A stretch of DNA of 48,123 nucleotides from Deltaproteobacteria bacterium (lineage in GTDB: Bacteria > Myxococcota_A > Polyangia > JAAYKL01). The position numbers and the translations under genes were made by a program. Under the pieces are notes generated by a model. That model saw only the letters and a list, made by a program, of their open reading frames with translations, ran no database searches and had not been told where the DNA came from. Position 1 is the first letter of the stretch, and each line of letters starts with the position of its first letter. The stretch spans positions 1-48,123 of the forward strand of contig JAFGWT010000151.1 of assembly GCA_016937015.1 (NCBI GenBank), written 5' to 3'. Shown here in pieces: positions 9,948-18,170 of the stretch.

Positions 9948-11033
9948 TTATTCCACTTCAACAACCACAAAGCAGTTGATGTCAGTCTCAATGCGAAAAT
10001 TTGACGCTTCGGTGTGTCGTTCCGCATGAAAGATATCCATCTTGTAAGTACCGCCTTTCTCAATTTCGAGGGTCTTTGCCTTTTTGTCGAAATCGATTGT
10101 GCCTTCGAATGGCCAGTGCATTCCCCCCAGATCAAGGGCGAGATGATCATTTACGAAAATCCAAAGGTCATCATCGCCTCGGAATGTGAATCGCTCACCA
10201 CCGGCATAGGTGAATTCCAGGTGCACTTCGGTGGTAAACAGGAAGTTGTGAGATTCACCGTCTTCGTCGCGCTGGCCACTTTCAACCCCCCATCCCTCTT
10301 CGTCTCCGATGGGGAAAAAGCTATTCGAGTCGAATACATATGAACCATCAGACTGCTTTTCCAAAGTGAGCCACTTCCTGACCTCTTTGTTTACATCATC
10401 AACAGTATTGTACCAGTCCGAGAACGATGATGAACCGTCGTACATTGGTACCGGAATGTCGTACTGTTCCTCGTTTTGCGCGCTGTTGTACCAGTTTTCT
10501 TCCCAACCCTGGGTCGAAACCAGATTTGCGCCATCCAGATCCCCGCCAGTGGGACATGTCTCCTGGCAACCGCTGTCCACGACCTGGTTAACACCCCAGG
10601 TACTGTTGAATCGGGGTTTGTCATCACTTCCCAGTTGTTCGTCCACAACGCCCTGTAAGGGTCCCCAGCCCAGATTGACACGCTGAAAATCCGGGTGTTC
10701 TGCCTTGAAATCCCGGAATACGGCCAGGATCACTTCACCGCAGTTATTGGGGTCCGGCGTATATTTGTCATACTCAATCCATGTATTGGGGGGCAGATTG
10801 CTTCCTGAATCACCGTCTGCATCAGAATCCCCGTCGCTGTCCGCGTCAGAATCAGCATCGCTATCGGTATCCGCGTCTGAATCCGATGGAATGATGCCGC
10901 CAGGCTTTTCACGATCACTGCTGCTGCTGCACGCAATTCCAAGAGACATCAGCAACACCGGTACCATTATCCCCAGCGCCATGGGCCATAATCCTTTAAC
11001 GCGCTGATTCTCTGTTTGAACACTGCTCATCAT
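9948..11033 (-). CDS. Fibro-slime domain lipoprotein with Asp-Ser linker
   Basis: The longest frame begins with TTG at 11048. I chose ATG 11033 because AAGGAG lies seven bases before it. The product has 361 residues. Its signal ends Leu-Gly-Ile-Ala-Cys (Cys35), a lipobox. An Asp-Ser/Asp-Ala linker covers roughly residues 50-75. The C-terminal half matches the fibro-slime/PA14-like pattern: FRGDDDLWIFVNDHLALDLGG followed by a strand pair and a KMDIFHAERH motif. Fibro-slime domains were first described in Fibrobacter surface proteins and Dictyostelium slime proteins and are linked to adhesion or polysaccharide binding. The likely location is the cell surface. Substrate or ligand is unknown. Confidence 0.85.
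   Translation of the reverse strand: MMSSVQTENQRVKGLWPMALGIMVPVLLMSLGIACSSSSDREKPGGIIPSDSDADTDSDADSDADSDGDSDADGDSGSNLPPNTWIEYDKYTPDPNNCGEVILAVFRDFKAEHPDFQRVNLGWGPLQGVVDEQLGSDDKPRFNSTWGVNQVVDSGCQETCPTGGDLDGANLVSTQGWEENWYNSAQNEEQYDIPVPMYDGSSSFSDWYNTVDDVNKEVRKWLTLEKQSDGSYVFDSNSFFPIGDEEGWGVESGQRDEDGESHNFLFTTEVHLEFTYAGGERFTFRGDDDLWIFVNDHLALDLGGMHWPFEGTIDFDKKAKTLEIEKGGTYKMDIFHAERHTEASNFRIETDINCFVVVEVE
10808..10890 (-). repeat. Asp-Ser/Asp-Ala codon repeat in fibro-slime gene
   Basis: Six-base units encoding Asp-Ser or Asp-Ala form a low-complexity tract just after the lipobox. It resembles the longer tracts at 38768-39008, 39574-39737 and 43662-43905. Confidence 0.8.
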
Positions 11034-11358
11034 TAAATTCTCCTTCAAAATAATTCCAAATAAGCACCCACGATCACAGGAACGCGGATTTACACACGCA
11101 TATAATATTAGTGGAAGGACTGCAGCGGATCAACAAAAGCATTAATCGTGTATTGATTCTTTGGCCGTTCAGGCGGGAAAACATTGAGTATCGCGAATGT
11201 CAAAGATTACAATTTTTTGCATTGCCTTAACGTGAAACCGAAAAACGGGATAACCGTGTTGCACATAAACCTTCAATACTGAATAATGAAATGACGATAA
11301 ATTTCGGCGAGTTGATGCGTAACAGGGGCATCCATTAAGCTAGGCGCGATAACTGTAT
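11034..11358. other. Divergent intergenic region, fibro-slime gene / histidine kinase
   Basis: This gap of 325 bases must hold the promoters of both divergent genes. A weak promoter candidate serves the leftward gene. For the kinase I find no clear -35/-10 pair and no good ribosome binding site before ATG 11359. No small gene or structured RNA is evident. Confidence 0.45.
11105..11133 (-). promoter_or_regulatory. Possible promoter of the fibro-slime lipoprotein gene
   Basis: On the minus strand TTGATC (11128-11133) and TAATAT (11105-11110) are spaced by 17 bases, each matching four of six consensus positions. The start codon is about 70 bases downstream. Weak prediction. Confidence 0.3.
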
Positions 11359-13191
11359 ATGCTGCGATTACACAACGAAAATCAGGACAGGTTGAATGAG
11401 GTGGCGGAGTCCTATTTCGGGCCGGTCTCTCTGACAGCGGGAATTGTGATGTTTCTATATACCTTTTTTAATGCCATCGGTTCAACTCCTGATTCAAACC
11501 CCTTGATGCTGATTCATGACGCCCTGATTGGCGTGATGGCATTGATATTTGCTTTTCTGGGCTTCACGCACAAAGTGCCGTATCGTTTCATTCATCCACT
11601 CCTGGGTGTTGTAATACTCAGTATCGCATTGAGTATTCTTCATTCGCTATATCTGTCTCCAAGGCCGATTCATAGCGTTTTGTTGATGCTGTTGGTGCTT
11701 GTAACCGGCAATTTTTTTCTGTCAATGAGATGGGCACTGTCAATCATCAGTATCTCTGCCGCGGGGTGGTTCGCAGTTGGGCTTATTTGTTTCGAGCGGT
11801 CGGACTTTGCGGATTATGCGCTGGCAATGACCGGAGTCATCATTACCACTGTTATGATTATTCATAACCGTATAGGCCGAAACATGCGTCTCATCACTTT
11901 GCATCATAAAGACCGTGAAGCGAGAGAACGGCTATCTGAATCAATTGAAGAGACCCGGCGGGAAATTGATGAACGTCGAAAAGCGGAATTGGAGCAGCGG
12001 CGCCTGGAAAACCAGCTGCGGCAGGCCCAGAAGCTGGAAGCCGTTGGACGACTCGCCGGTGGTGTTGCCCACGACATTAACAATATGTTGGCAGCTATAT
12101 CAGGCACTGCAGAAGCGCTGATGCGCGATTGCAGCAATGAACAGCTGGTCTCTGAAGATTTGGACAGCATTTTGGCGGCTTGTAACAGGGGCAAGGTGCT
12201 TACGTCCAATCTGCTGGGTTTCGCCCAGAAGGGAAAGTATCGACGAGAGCAGATTGACCTTAATGAGATGATTCGGGATGTGAAGACGTTTATGTCACGA
12301 ACGATTCCTGAACATATTTGGTTCGAGACTTTTCTTTGTAAGGACCTTCCTCCCATTGAAGGGGACCCGGGGCAAATCAATCAGGTTCTCGTTAATCTTA
12401 TTAACAACGCAGTGGATGCCATGGAAGTGGATGGGCATCTGATTATTACCACCGAGCTGGTGGATGAAATAGAGCGCCAGGGGGTGACGGGGTTGGAGAG
12501 CGCCAGCGGCACGTATATTAAAATTATTGTTTCCGATACGGGCAGAGGCATGAAGGAAGGAACGATAGAGCGCGCGTTCGAACCGTTTTTCTCCACAAAA
12601 AAAACCGGTGAAGGCACTGGCCTGGGATTGTCCATGGTGTATGGCACCATCACCAATCATGGCGGCGCCGTGCTCATTCGCAGCGCTGTAAACCAGGGTA
12701 CAGCCGTCACGGTATATCTCCCCGAATACACTCGAAGCACCTTGCGTGTTGCCAGCGAACACCAACCCCGCTTTTCCGCTCCTGCGCAGCATGGGCTTGT
12801 TTTGCTGGTGGATGATGAACCGCTGGTTCGCAGAAGTGGTAAACGCATTTTGGAGCAGATGGGCTATTCCGTTGTCGAGGCAGCGGGCGGCGAGGAAGCG
12901 TTGGAAAAATATGCAGACTCAACAATACCGGTGGATGTGGTGCTGCTGGATCTTATAATGCCAGGAATGGAAGGCGATGAAGTGTTCCGGCGGTTAAAAG
13001 AAATTGATTCGGAAGTGAAAGTGATTTTTGTCTCAGCATATTCAAGAGAAACCATGCGAGTGGACAATTTACTGGCAGACGGTGCGCTCGATTTTGTCCA
13101 GAAACCATTCAGTGTAAATGACATTGATTTGGCCATCGCCACCGCTATTGGTATTCCCGGTAAAACAGAGTCCTCGCAGCGTACGTTTTAG
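11359..13191 (+). CDS. Hybrid sensor histidine kinase with C-terminal receiver
   Basis: This protein has 610 residues. Residues 20-170 contain about five to six hydrophobic helices, a membrane sensor with no large periplasmic loop. A charged coiled coil (about 175-225) leads to the HisKA box, with the phospho-acceptor His238 in GVAHDINN. The ATPase domain shows the N box (NNAVDAM, around 349-355), G1 (SDTGRGM, Asp393) and G2 (GEGTGLGL, around 418-424). A receiver domain fills 480-598 with the acidic pair DDE, phospho-acceptor Asp531 (LLDLIMPGM) and Lys582 (QKPF). It lacks a PAS domain. Kinases of this build often relay phosphate to a separate response regulator, but none is encoded in the window, so this is an orphan. 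The signal is unknown. No strong ribosome binding site precedes the start. Confidence 0.92.
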   Translation: MLRLHNENQDRLNEVAESYFGPVSLTAGIVMFLYTFFNAIGSTPDSNPLMLIHDALIGVMALIFAFLGFTHKVPYRFIHPLLGVVILSIALSILHSLYLSPRPIHSVLLMLLVLVTGNFFLSMRWALSIISISAAGWFAVGLICFERSDFADYALAMTGVIITTVMIIHNRIGRNMRLITLHHKDREARERLSESIEETRREIDERRKAELEQRRLENQLRQAQKLEAVGRLAGGVAHDINNMLAAISGTAEALMRDCSNEQLVSEDLDSILAACNRGKVLTSNLLGFAQKGKYRREQIDLNEMIRDVKTFMSRTIPEHIWFETFLCKDLPPIEGDPGQINQVLVNLINNAVDAMEVDGHLIITTELVDEIERQGVTGLESASGTYIKIIVSDTGRGMKEGTIERAFEPFFSTKKTGEGTGLGLSMVYGTITNHGGAVLIRSAVNQGTAVTVYLPEYTRSTLRVASEHQPRFSAPAQHGLVLLVDDEPLVRRSGKRILEQMGYSVVEAAGGEEALEKYADSTIPVDVVLLDLIMPGMEGDEVFRRLKEIDSEVKVIFVSAYSRETMRVDNLLADGALDFVQKPFSVNDIDLAIATAIGIPGKTESSQRTF

Positions 13192-13269
13192 TCGCCACGC
13201 GACCCCGCAAGACATTCCGTTGACTTTCCGGAGCAGGTGAATACATTCAAGTCGAAAGTGAGGTGAAGG

Positions 13270-13980
13270 ATGCCACTTTTTGGAATGTTTATTGACCCTC
13301 TGTATATGATTATGCTGATTCCCGGATTGCTGTTGGCTGGTTGGGCATCGCTAAAAGTTAAAAGCACTTTTGCAAAGTATTCACGGGTGCCATCATCCCG
13401 GGGACTTTCCGGCGCGGAGACAGCGCGTCGCATCCTCCGCCACAATGGGATTTTTGATGTTCACGTGGAAGAGACCCGAGGAATGTTATCCGACCATTAC
13501 GATCCCCGCAGTAAGGTTGTTCGTCTTTCACCGGACGTATACAGGCAGCCGTCGGTTGCAGCGATGGCAGTAGCCGCGCATGAGGTGGGGCACGCGATTC
13601 AGCATGCGAAAGGATATGCGCCGCTGGCACTTCGGTCCGCTGCGGTACCCCTCGCCCAGCTGGGATCATATGCGCCATGGATTATCATGATCGGCGGATT
13701 TTTGCTGCACATGCTTGAGCTAGTATATGTAGGTGTTGCCCTGTTTACAGTAACAGTGGTGTTTCAGCTGATTACCTTGCCTGTCGAGTTCAATGCCTCT
13801 TCCCGGGCCAAAGATCAGCTGGCGCAGATGGGGCTGGTCAGCCGCGCTGATGCCAGCGGGGTATCCAGTGTCCTGTCCGCCGCTGCAATGACTTATGTGG
13901 CAGCTGCCGTGAGTGCCGTATTAACGCTGCTCTATTACCTTATTCGGTTGGGTCTTATTGGTGGGAATCGGGATGAGTGA
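13270..13980 (+). CDS. YugP-type integral membrane zinc metallopeptidase
   Basis: This protein has 236 residues; ATG 13270 follows GAGGTGAAGG. An N-terminal membrane helix (10-30) is followed by a soluble segment with the zinc-binding motif HEVGH (His104, Glu105, His108). Further hydrophobic helices lie around 125-165 and 195-225. The conserved stretch AAHEVGHAIQHAKGY matches the neutral zinc metallopeptidase family Zn_peptidase_2 (B. subtilis YugP), and the length is right for it. The physiological substrate of this family is not known. The gene starts 78 bases after the kinase stop in the same direction and may share its transcript. Confidence 0.9.
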   Translation: MPLFGMFIDPLYMIMLIPGLLLAGWASLKVKSTFAKYSRVPSSRGLSGAETARRILRHNGIFDVHVEETRGMLSDHYDPRSKVVRLSPDVYRQPSVAAMAVAAHEVGHAIQHAKGYAPLALRSAAVPLAQLGSYAPWIIMIGGFLLHMLELVYVGVALFTVTVVFQLITLPVEFNASSRAKDQLAQMGLVSRADASGVSSVLSAAAMTYVAAAVSAVLTLLYYLIRLGLIGGNRDE

Positions 13981-13982
13981 AA

Positions 13983-15137
13983 CTATGCGCAAAGTGAGAT
14001 GATCGCATCCACTTGCGCTTCGCCAATATCATTCCGCTCCCCAATTATCATGCCTCTGGATGCCAATGTGTTCGAAATGCTCTTGCAGTCTGCTGGGGTT
14101 AAATTGTATGCGGACAGGGAGGTTGGACAGCCAGTTTCTTCGAAAAACTGTTTGGTTCTCGCAATGCATGTGTCAATGATTTCATCGTCGTTTGTGCCGT
14201 CAATCGCCCATACCCGTCGGGCGTACTGAACGATCTTATCTCGCTTCTGGTCACGCTGATGCTGCATTATGGCAGGTAGAACCATTGCGAGTGTACGCGC
14301 GTGGTCGATTCCATGCAGCGCGGTGATTTCATGGCCAATGATATGCGTACTCCAGTCTCCCACTGTGCCGCAGCCGATTAATGTATTGAGTGCATTTGAT
14401 GCGCACCACATAATATTGGCCCGAATTTCCACATCCTGCGGGGTCTTGTTTACCTGTGGCGCCAGTTCCACCAGAGTGGATAATATGGCCTCTGCCTGGC
14501 GGTCCTGCAGCGGTGTGTTAACATCATAGGTCAGGTATTGTTCCATAACATGCACAAAGGCGTCCACAATGCCGTTGGCTGTTTGGCGCGCATCGAGTGA
14601 CAAGGTGGTTGCCGGATCCAGCACAGAAAATTGGGGCATGACTATCGGCGTTCCAAATGCAAGTTTCTGTCCTTTCTCTCTGCGGGATATGACAGCATTT
14701 CCATTGACCTCCGAACCGGTCGCCGGCAGCGTCAGTACACATCCGAGCGGGGCAGCTGACTTAACCAGGGCGCCTTTTTCGAGAATGTCCCAGGGATCGC
14801 CCCCTTCAAATTTTGTGGCAGCTGCGATAAATTTCGTCGCATCCAGAACGGATCCCCCTCCCACCGCGAGAAAAAACGTAACATTCTCCTGTTTGGCAAT
14901 GCGTACGGCGTCGATGCATTTTTCGTATTCGGGATTGGGTTCAATTCCCTCAAATTCGATAATGTCCCTGCCAGACAACGCTGATTTCACTTTATCGTAA
15001 ACACCGTTTTTTCGAATGGAGCCCATCCCCATGGTGATCATCACTTTTTCATTGGCAGGCAGCAGTGCTGCAAGCTGGTTCATTGCGTTGGTGCCAAACA
15101 CCACTTTCACGGGATTGTAGTATGTGAAGTTTTTCAC
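13983..15137 (-). CDS. Iron-containing alcohol dehydrogenase (YqhD/BdhA-like)
   Basis: This protein has 384 residues; the GTG start follows AAGGAAGG. The N-terminal nucleotide-binding half has GGGSVLDATKFIAAA, and the C-terminal helical half carries the metal ligands Asp192, His196, His265 and His279, at the spacing seen in YqhD. This subgroup uses NADPH and reduces a wide range of short aldehydes, including those from lipid peroxidation. The motif HEITALHGIDHA and the overall length fit the family. It converges with the zinc peptidase gene, with two bases between stops. A detoxification role is plausible given the nearby thiol-redox genes, but this is inference. Confidence 0.92.
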   Translation of the reverse strand: MKNFTYYNPVKVVFGTNAMNQLAALLPANEKVMITMGMGSIRKNGVYDKVKSALSGRDIIEFEGIEPNPEYEKCIDAVRIAKQENVTFFLAVGGGSVLDATKFIAAATKFEGGDPWDILEKGALVKSAAPLGCVLTLPATGSEVNGNAVISRREKGQKLAFGTPIVMPQFSVLDPATTLSLDARQTANGIVDAFVHVMEQYLTYDVNTPLQDRQAEAILSTLVELAPQVNKTPQDVEIRANIMWCASNALNTLIGCGTVGDWSTHIIGHEITALHGIDHARTLAMVLPAIMQHQRDQKRDKIVQYARRVWAIDGTNDDEIIDTCIARTKQFFEETGCPTSLSAYNLTPADCKSISNTLASRGMIIGERNDIGEAQVDAIISLCA

Positions 15138-15368
15138 GAAATACCTTCCTTTCTGTCATTGGTTTCACTTATTCGAACAGGTTTTGTTTAGTGGAGTGTA
15201 GCCATGAAAACAGCTCAACCCAAGTAAACTCTCTAGAAATAGCGGTAATTACTGTCCTGGGCTCTGGCATTTGCGGTCATTTGTGTAAAGGGAATTCCTG
15301 TGTGGTTAAAATTGGCTGGATGAATTTCAACCTTGCTTTATAGGACGGCTGAATTGTTGAAAGACCTG

Positions 15369-15393
15369 AAAAATCAGCCCTGATTGCGGGCTG
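15369..15393 (-). terminator. Rho-independent terminator of the 68-residue protein gene
   Basis: Read on the minus strand, CAGCCC (15393-15388) and GGGCTG (15380-15375) form a six-pair stem with a seven-base loop, followed directly by ATTTTT. It begins seven bases after the stop codon of the small Cys-rich gene. Confidence 0.7.
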
Positions 15394-15399
15394 GAAAAA

Positions 15400-15606
15400 T
15401 CAGGCCTCCCATGCAAGGGGGGTGGCAGCACGCTCGTAACTGATCATTCGTCTCGAACTGCAGGCGTAGTTGTTGCAGTCCTTGCAGGAAAATGACGGCC
15501 AGAGCAACGCTGATGCTTCCGTCAGACATGTGTCATAGTGGACGCAATCATCTTTCCTGTGTTCTTTGATTTCCTGAAACTGAAGTTCCTGTTCAAGCTT
15601 TTGCAT
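15400..15606 (-). CDS. Small Cys-rich protein, possible zinc-binding, unknown function
   Basis: This is a 68-residue protein with ATG 15606 and a strong site GAGGTGAATC before it, so a real gene is likely despite the size. Residues 20-50 contain five cysteines in the pattern C-x6-C-x14-C-x2-C-x4-C, with aromatic residues between (HYDTCL, WPSFSC). The N-terminus is a charged Glu/Gln-rich helix. This Cys spacing suggests a zinc or metal site; small proteins of similar look occur in Deltaproteobacteria, but I do not recognise a named family. It has its own terminator downstream and an inverted repeat 26 bases upstream, so it is probably a single-gene, regulated transcript. Confidence 0.7.
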   Translation of the reverse strand: MQKLEQELQFQEIKEHRKDDCVHYDTCLTEASALLWPSFSCKDCNNYACSSRRMISYERAATPLAWEA

Positions 15607-15632
15607 GATTCACCTCGTTTAGAACCGTTAAG

Positions 15633-15655
15633 TAAGTTAAGTACCTGTTAACTTA
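15633..15655. promoter_or_regulatory. Inverted repeat TAAGTTAA-N7-TTAACTTA
   Basis: These are perfect 8-base arms with a 7-base spacer, 27 bases before the start of the small Cys-rich gene and about 190 bases before the thiol-redox operon that runs the other way. GTTAAG also occurs as a direct repeat at 15627-15632 and 15636-15641. This looks like an operator for a dimeric regulator. Confidence 0.5.
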
Positions 15656-15846
15656 GTGTCCTTTTAGACGGGATTTATGGAAAAATTTTTCAATGAACAT
15701 GCATTTTTTTATTTCAGGTGCAGAAATATTATGGACAGCGAGGCGTTTTGCGATTTAATCGGTGGATGTCCAGAGGTAATTATTGCGTTGCTCGAGTTGG
15801 GACGTTTGTGAATTTCAGGGGATTACTCCAGTCAAAGGCACATGCT

Positions 15847-16365
15847 ATGTCTGAATCATTTTCAACGATGAAAAAATCAATCATTGAAGCCGGGGTGATT
15901 GCGGTCACGGTATTCCTGACTTCACTGGGAATCAACCTGGTGCATCCGTCACGCATTCCCTATATCGCTGACGCACCGTACGAAACAATGGTTCCGTGTC
16001 CCGTTCAGGAAGGGCACGTGACACCTGCGAACCCCACCGCGTTTGCGACGACATCTAAACATGTTCTATTTGTTGATGCCCGGGAGAAGGGCGACTACGA
16101 CAAATGGCACTACCCGGGTGCATTGCTTTTGACATATGATTTCCTCGATCCCATTCCCGAATCAGAGCTTCGCATCATGGCCCAGCGGATTGCTGCATTG
16201 CGCGCCACCAAAGTCGTTGTTTATGGAGATGGCGATGACCCGGATACCGGAAAGCTGCTGGGAATTGATATTTCTGCGTCTGGCATAAATAATGTTTACT
16301 TCGTCAGAGGCGGGGCGGCCGCTTTGGAGGAAGCCGTTGCTTCACAGAATCGAGGTGCCCAATGA
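15847..16365 (+). CDS. Membrane-anchored rhodanese-like protein lacking the catalytic cysteine
   Basis: The frame extends upstream to a GTG at 15718, but those 43 residues look non-coding. ATG 15847 has AAAGG ten bases before it and leads into a membrane anchor (about 12-32). The product is 172 residues. The rest is a rhodanese fold: LFVDAREKGDYDKWHYPGAL, then a strand VVVYGD where active rhodaneses have Tyr-Cys, then a conserved end NNVYFVRGGAAAL. The catalytic Cys position is Gly, so sulfur transfer is unlikely and a binding role is more plausible. The domain should face the periplasm. Its stop overlaps the next start by four bases (ATGA), so it is coupled with the MauE/DoxX gene. Confidence 0.8.
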   Translation: MSESFSTMKKSIIEAGVIAVTVFLTSLGINLVHPSRIPYIADAPYETMVPCPVQEGHVTPANPTAFATTSKHVLFVDAREKGDYDKWHYPGALLLTYDFLDPIPESELRIMAQRIAALRATKVVVYGDGDDPDTGKLLGIDISASGINNVYFVRGGAAALEEAVASQNRGAQ

Positions 16366-16841
16366 GCCGGTTCCTGGATTGGAGTGGACACCGGTGGATC
16401 GCACTGCCCATACGATTCTATCTGGGCGGTGTGTTTATTCTGGCCAGTCTGCATAAAATTGCACACCCGGATGCATTTGCACTCGACGTCGCCACATACA
16501 ACATTCTGCCGTTGTTTCTTATCAATATAATGGCAATATGTCTGCCGTGGCTGGAAGTGGTGTGTGGTGCGTTGATGATCGCGGGGGTTAAATCCCGTGC
16601 GTCCGCGTGGTTGATTTCGGGAATGATGGTGATGTTTCTTGTGGCGCTATTCGTCGCTCTCTCCAACGGTCTGGATATGTCCTGCGGGTGCTTCGCGTCA
16701 TCGTCAATGGCCAGTGAAGACACTATTTCAAAAATGACTGCACTTCGTGATTTGGGCTGGCTGGTGCTGGGAGTGTATGTTTTGATTTTTGATCATCGTC
16801 CAGTGGGTCTTGAATCGCTTATTTACAAAAGGAGAAAGTGA
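16362..16841 (+). CDS. MauE/DoxX-family membrane protein
   Basis: This protein has 159 residues; ATG 16362 has GAGGTG seven bases before it. Four membrane helices are visible (about 14-32, 50-75, 83-100, 128-148). A short CGCF motif (about 107-110) lies between the third and fourth. MauE/DoxX proteins with this motif are thought to pass electrons or disulfides across the membrane, as MauE does in methylamine dehydrogenase maturation. The gene sits between a rhodanese-like and a DsbA-like protein, which supports a thiol-redox relay in the cell envelope. Role inferred from family and context. Confidence 0.82.
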   Translation: MSRFLDWSGHRWIALPIRFYLGGVFILASLHKIAHPDAFALDVATYNILPLFLINIMAICLPWLEVVCGALMIAGVKSRASAWLISGMMVMFLVALFVALSNGLDMSCGCFASSSMASEDTISKMTALRDLGWLVLGVYVLIFDHRPVGLESLIYKRRK

Positions 16842-16842
16842 T

Positions 16843-17688
16843 ATGAACAGATTTGCATTTGTTGGATTCGTGTTCGCCGTTTTTGTTTTCACGTCAGCAG
16901 CGGTTCAGGCAGGTTTGCCCGAATGCGATAAACTCACCGGTGAAAAGAAAGTGCTGGCCGAAAAAATTCTCAACAGCGTGCACCCCTACAGCTGCTGCGA
17001 TGAGACTATAAGCAAATGTCTTAAGAAGAAAAATCCATGTGCGCTTGCAGAGCGTCTGGCCCGTCGCGTGTGTCGGCTGGTGGCCAAGGGTGAGTCAGAG
17101 GACAAAATCAACCGAAGACTTCAAAAACGGGCCGAAAGCATGAATTCGTATCAAAAGAAAGCAACGATTAATCTGGCAGGAACGGTTCCGGCCGGTGATG
17201 TCAATGCGCCGGTGAAGGTGGTGGTGTATGCCTGCGCCCGCTGCCCGTTTTGCAGCAAAATCATACCGGCGCTCCAAAAGGAAGTAACGAATGGGAGATT
17301 GAAGGGAAAGGCGCAGCTGTTTTTCAAGCCATTTCCATTAAAGAGCCACGATTACTCAAAAGAGGGTGGTTTAGCGATGGTCGCTGCATCCGATTTGGGT
17401 AAATTCTGGGAGTTCACGCTGTATATGTATGAACATTTTGACATGTTCTGCGTGGATAAACTGGCTGACTGGGCGGAAATGCAGGGTATGGATAAAGAAA
17501 AATTCAGGCAACTGATGGCGGATGCGAATACCCGTAATGCACTGGTTGAGAGTAAGAGGGAAGGCCTGGCTAACGGTGTCAAAGCGACGCCGCAACTGTT
17601 TATAAATAACAAAATGTATACTGGGTTTCTTGATATTGATGAGATAGTGGACATAACGCTCGAGGAAGCGGAAAATTCGTCAAAGTAA
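16843..17688 (+). CDS. Exported DsbA-like thiol-disulfide protein with CcmH-like N-terminal part
   Basis: ATG 16843 is preceded by AAAGGAG and opens a signal peptide ending Ala-Val-Gln-Ala (residue 23), so I chose it over the upstream ATG. The product has 281 residues. Residues 45-100 contain six cysteines and the pattern SCCDETISKC ... RVCRLVAKGESEDKI, which resembles the CcmH/CycL helical domain. Residues 110-275 form a thioredoxin/DsbA fold with Cys134-Pro-Phe-Cys137 and the cis-Pro motif ATPQLFINN. Likely a periplasmic oxidoreductase or disulfide carrier paired with the MauE/DoxX protein one base upstream. The double architecture is unusual. Confidence 0.85.
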   Translation: MNRFAFVGFVFAVFVFTSAAVQAGLPECDKLTGEKKVLAEKILNSVHPYSCCDETISKCLKKKNPCALAERLARRVCRLVAKGESEDKINRRLQKRAESMNSYQKKATINLAGTVPAGDVNAPVKVVVYACARCPFCSKIIPALQKEVTNGRLKGKAQLFFKPFPLKSHDYSKEGGLAMVAASDLGKFWEFTLYMYEHFDMFCVDKLADWAEMQGMDKEKFRQLMADANTRNALVESKREGLANGVKATPQLFINNKMYTGFLDIDEIVDITLEEAENSSK

Positions 17689-17705
17689 TATCATCAAGGA
17701 GCACC

Positions 17706-18152
17706 ATGACCTCTTTGGGAGAGCCCTACATCCCACACGGTGGCCCGCCACAGACCCCTCTCCCATCGCCGCAAATTTTTACGGCAATGGGAAATGAAGG
17801 CATTTATGCTATGCTGGCCGATTTTTACCGGTTACTTGGAAAATCCAAAATCAGTAACATGTTTCCCAATTCAGAAGAGGAACTACTGGCTGCGTCCAGG
17901 CGGAGCGCTGCATTTTTCGTTCAGATTTGTGGAGGTCCACAGCAGTACACTGAAAAGTATGGTCCACCACGGCTGCGCGCCCGCCATATGCCTTTTGCAA
18001 TCAGTCTGGCCGATAAAGCGGTGTGGCTGGACTGTTTTCGAGAAGTAATTGAAACCGCACCGGAAAAGTATGGATTTCCCCGGCAGCATATTGACGGCTT
18101 TATTGCCTGGCTGACCGCTTTTGCCGGTTGGATGGTCAATCAACGGGAGTGA
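17706..18152 (+). CDS. Truncated haemoglobin, group II (trHbO-like)
   Basis: This protein has 148 residues; ATG 17706 follows AAGGAGCACC. After a 22-residue Pro-rich N-terminus the globin core contains YTEKYGPPRLRARHMPFAI, the group II signature, with proximal His94. Trp107 is at the invariant G8 position. Family role: haem protein binding oxygen or nitric oxide, often linked to oxidative or nitrosative stress. It begins 17 bases after the DsbA-like gene and is the last intact member of the operon. The Pro-rich extension before the globin core is uncommon. Confidence 0.9.
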   Translation: MTSLGEPYIPHGGPPQTPLPSPQIFTAMGNEGIYAMLADFYRLLGKSKISNMFPNSEEELLAASRRSAAFFVQICGGPQQYTEKYGPPRLRARHMPFAISLADKAVWLDCFREVIETAPEKYGFPRQHIDGFIAWLTAFAGWMVNQRE

Positions 18153-18170
18153 TTTTTCTGACACAATGTT

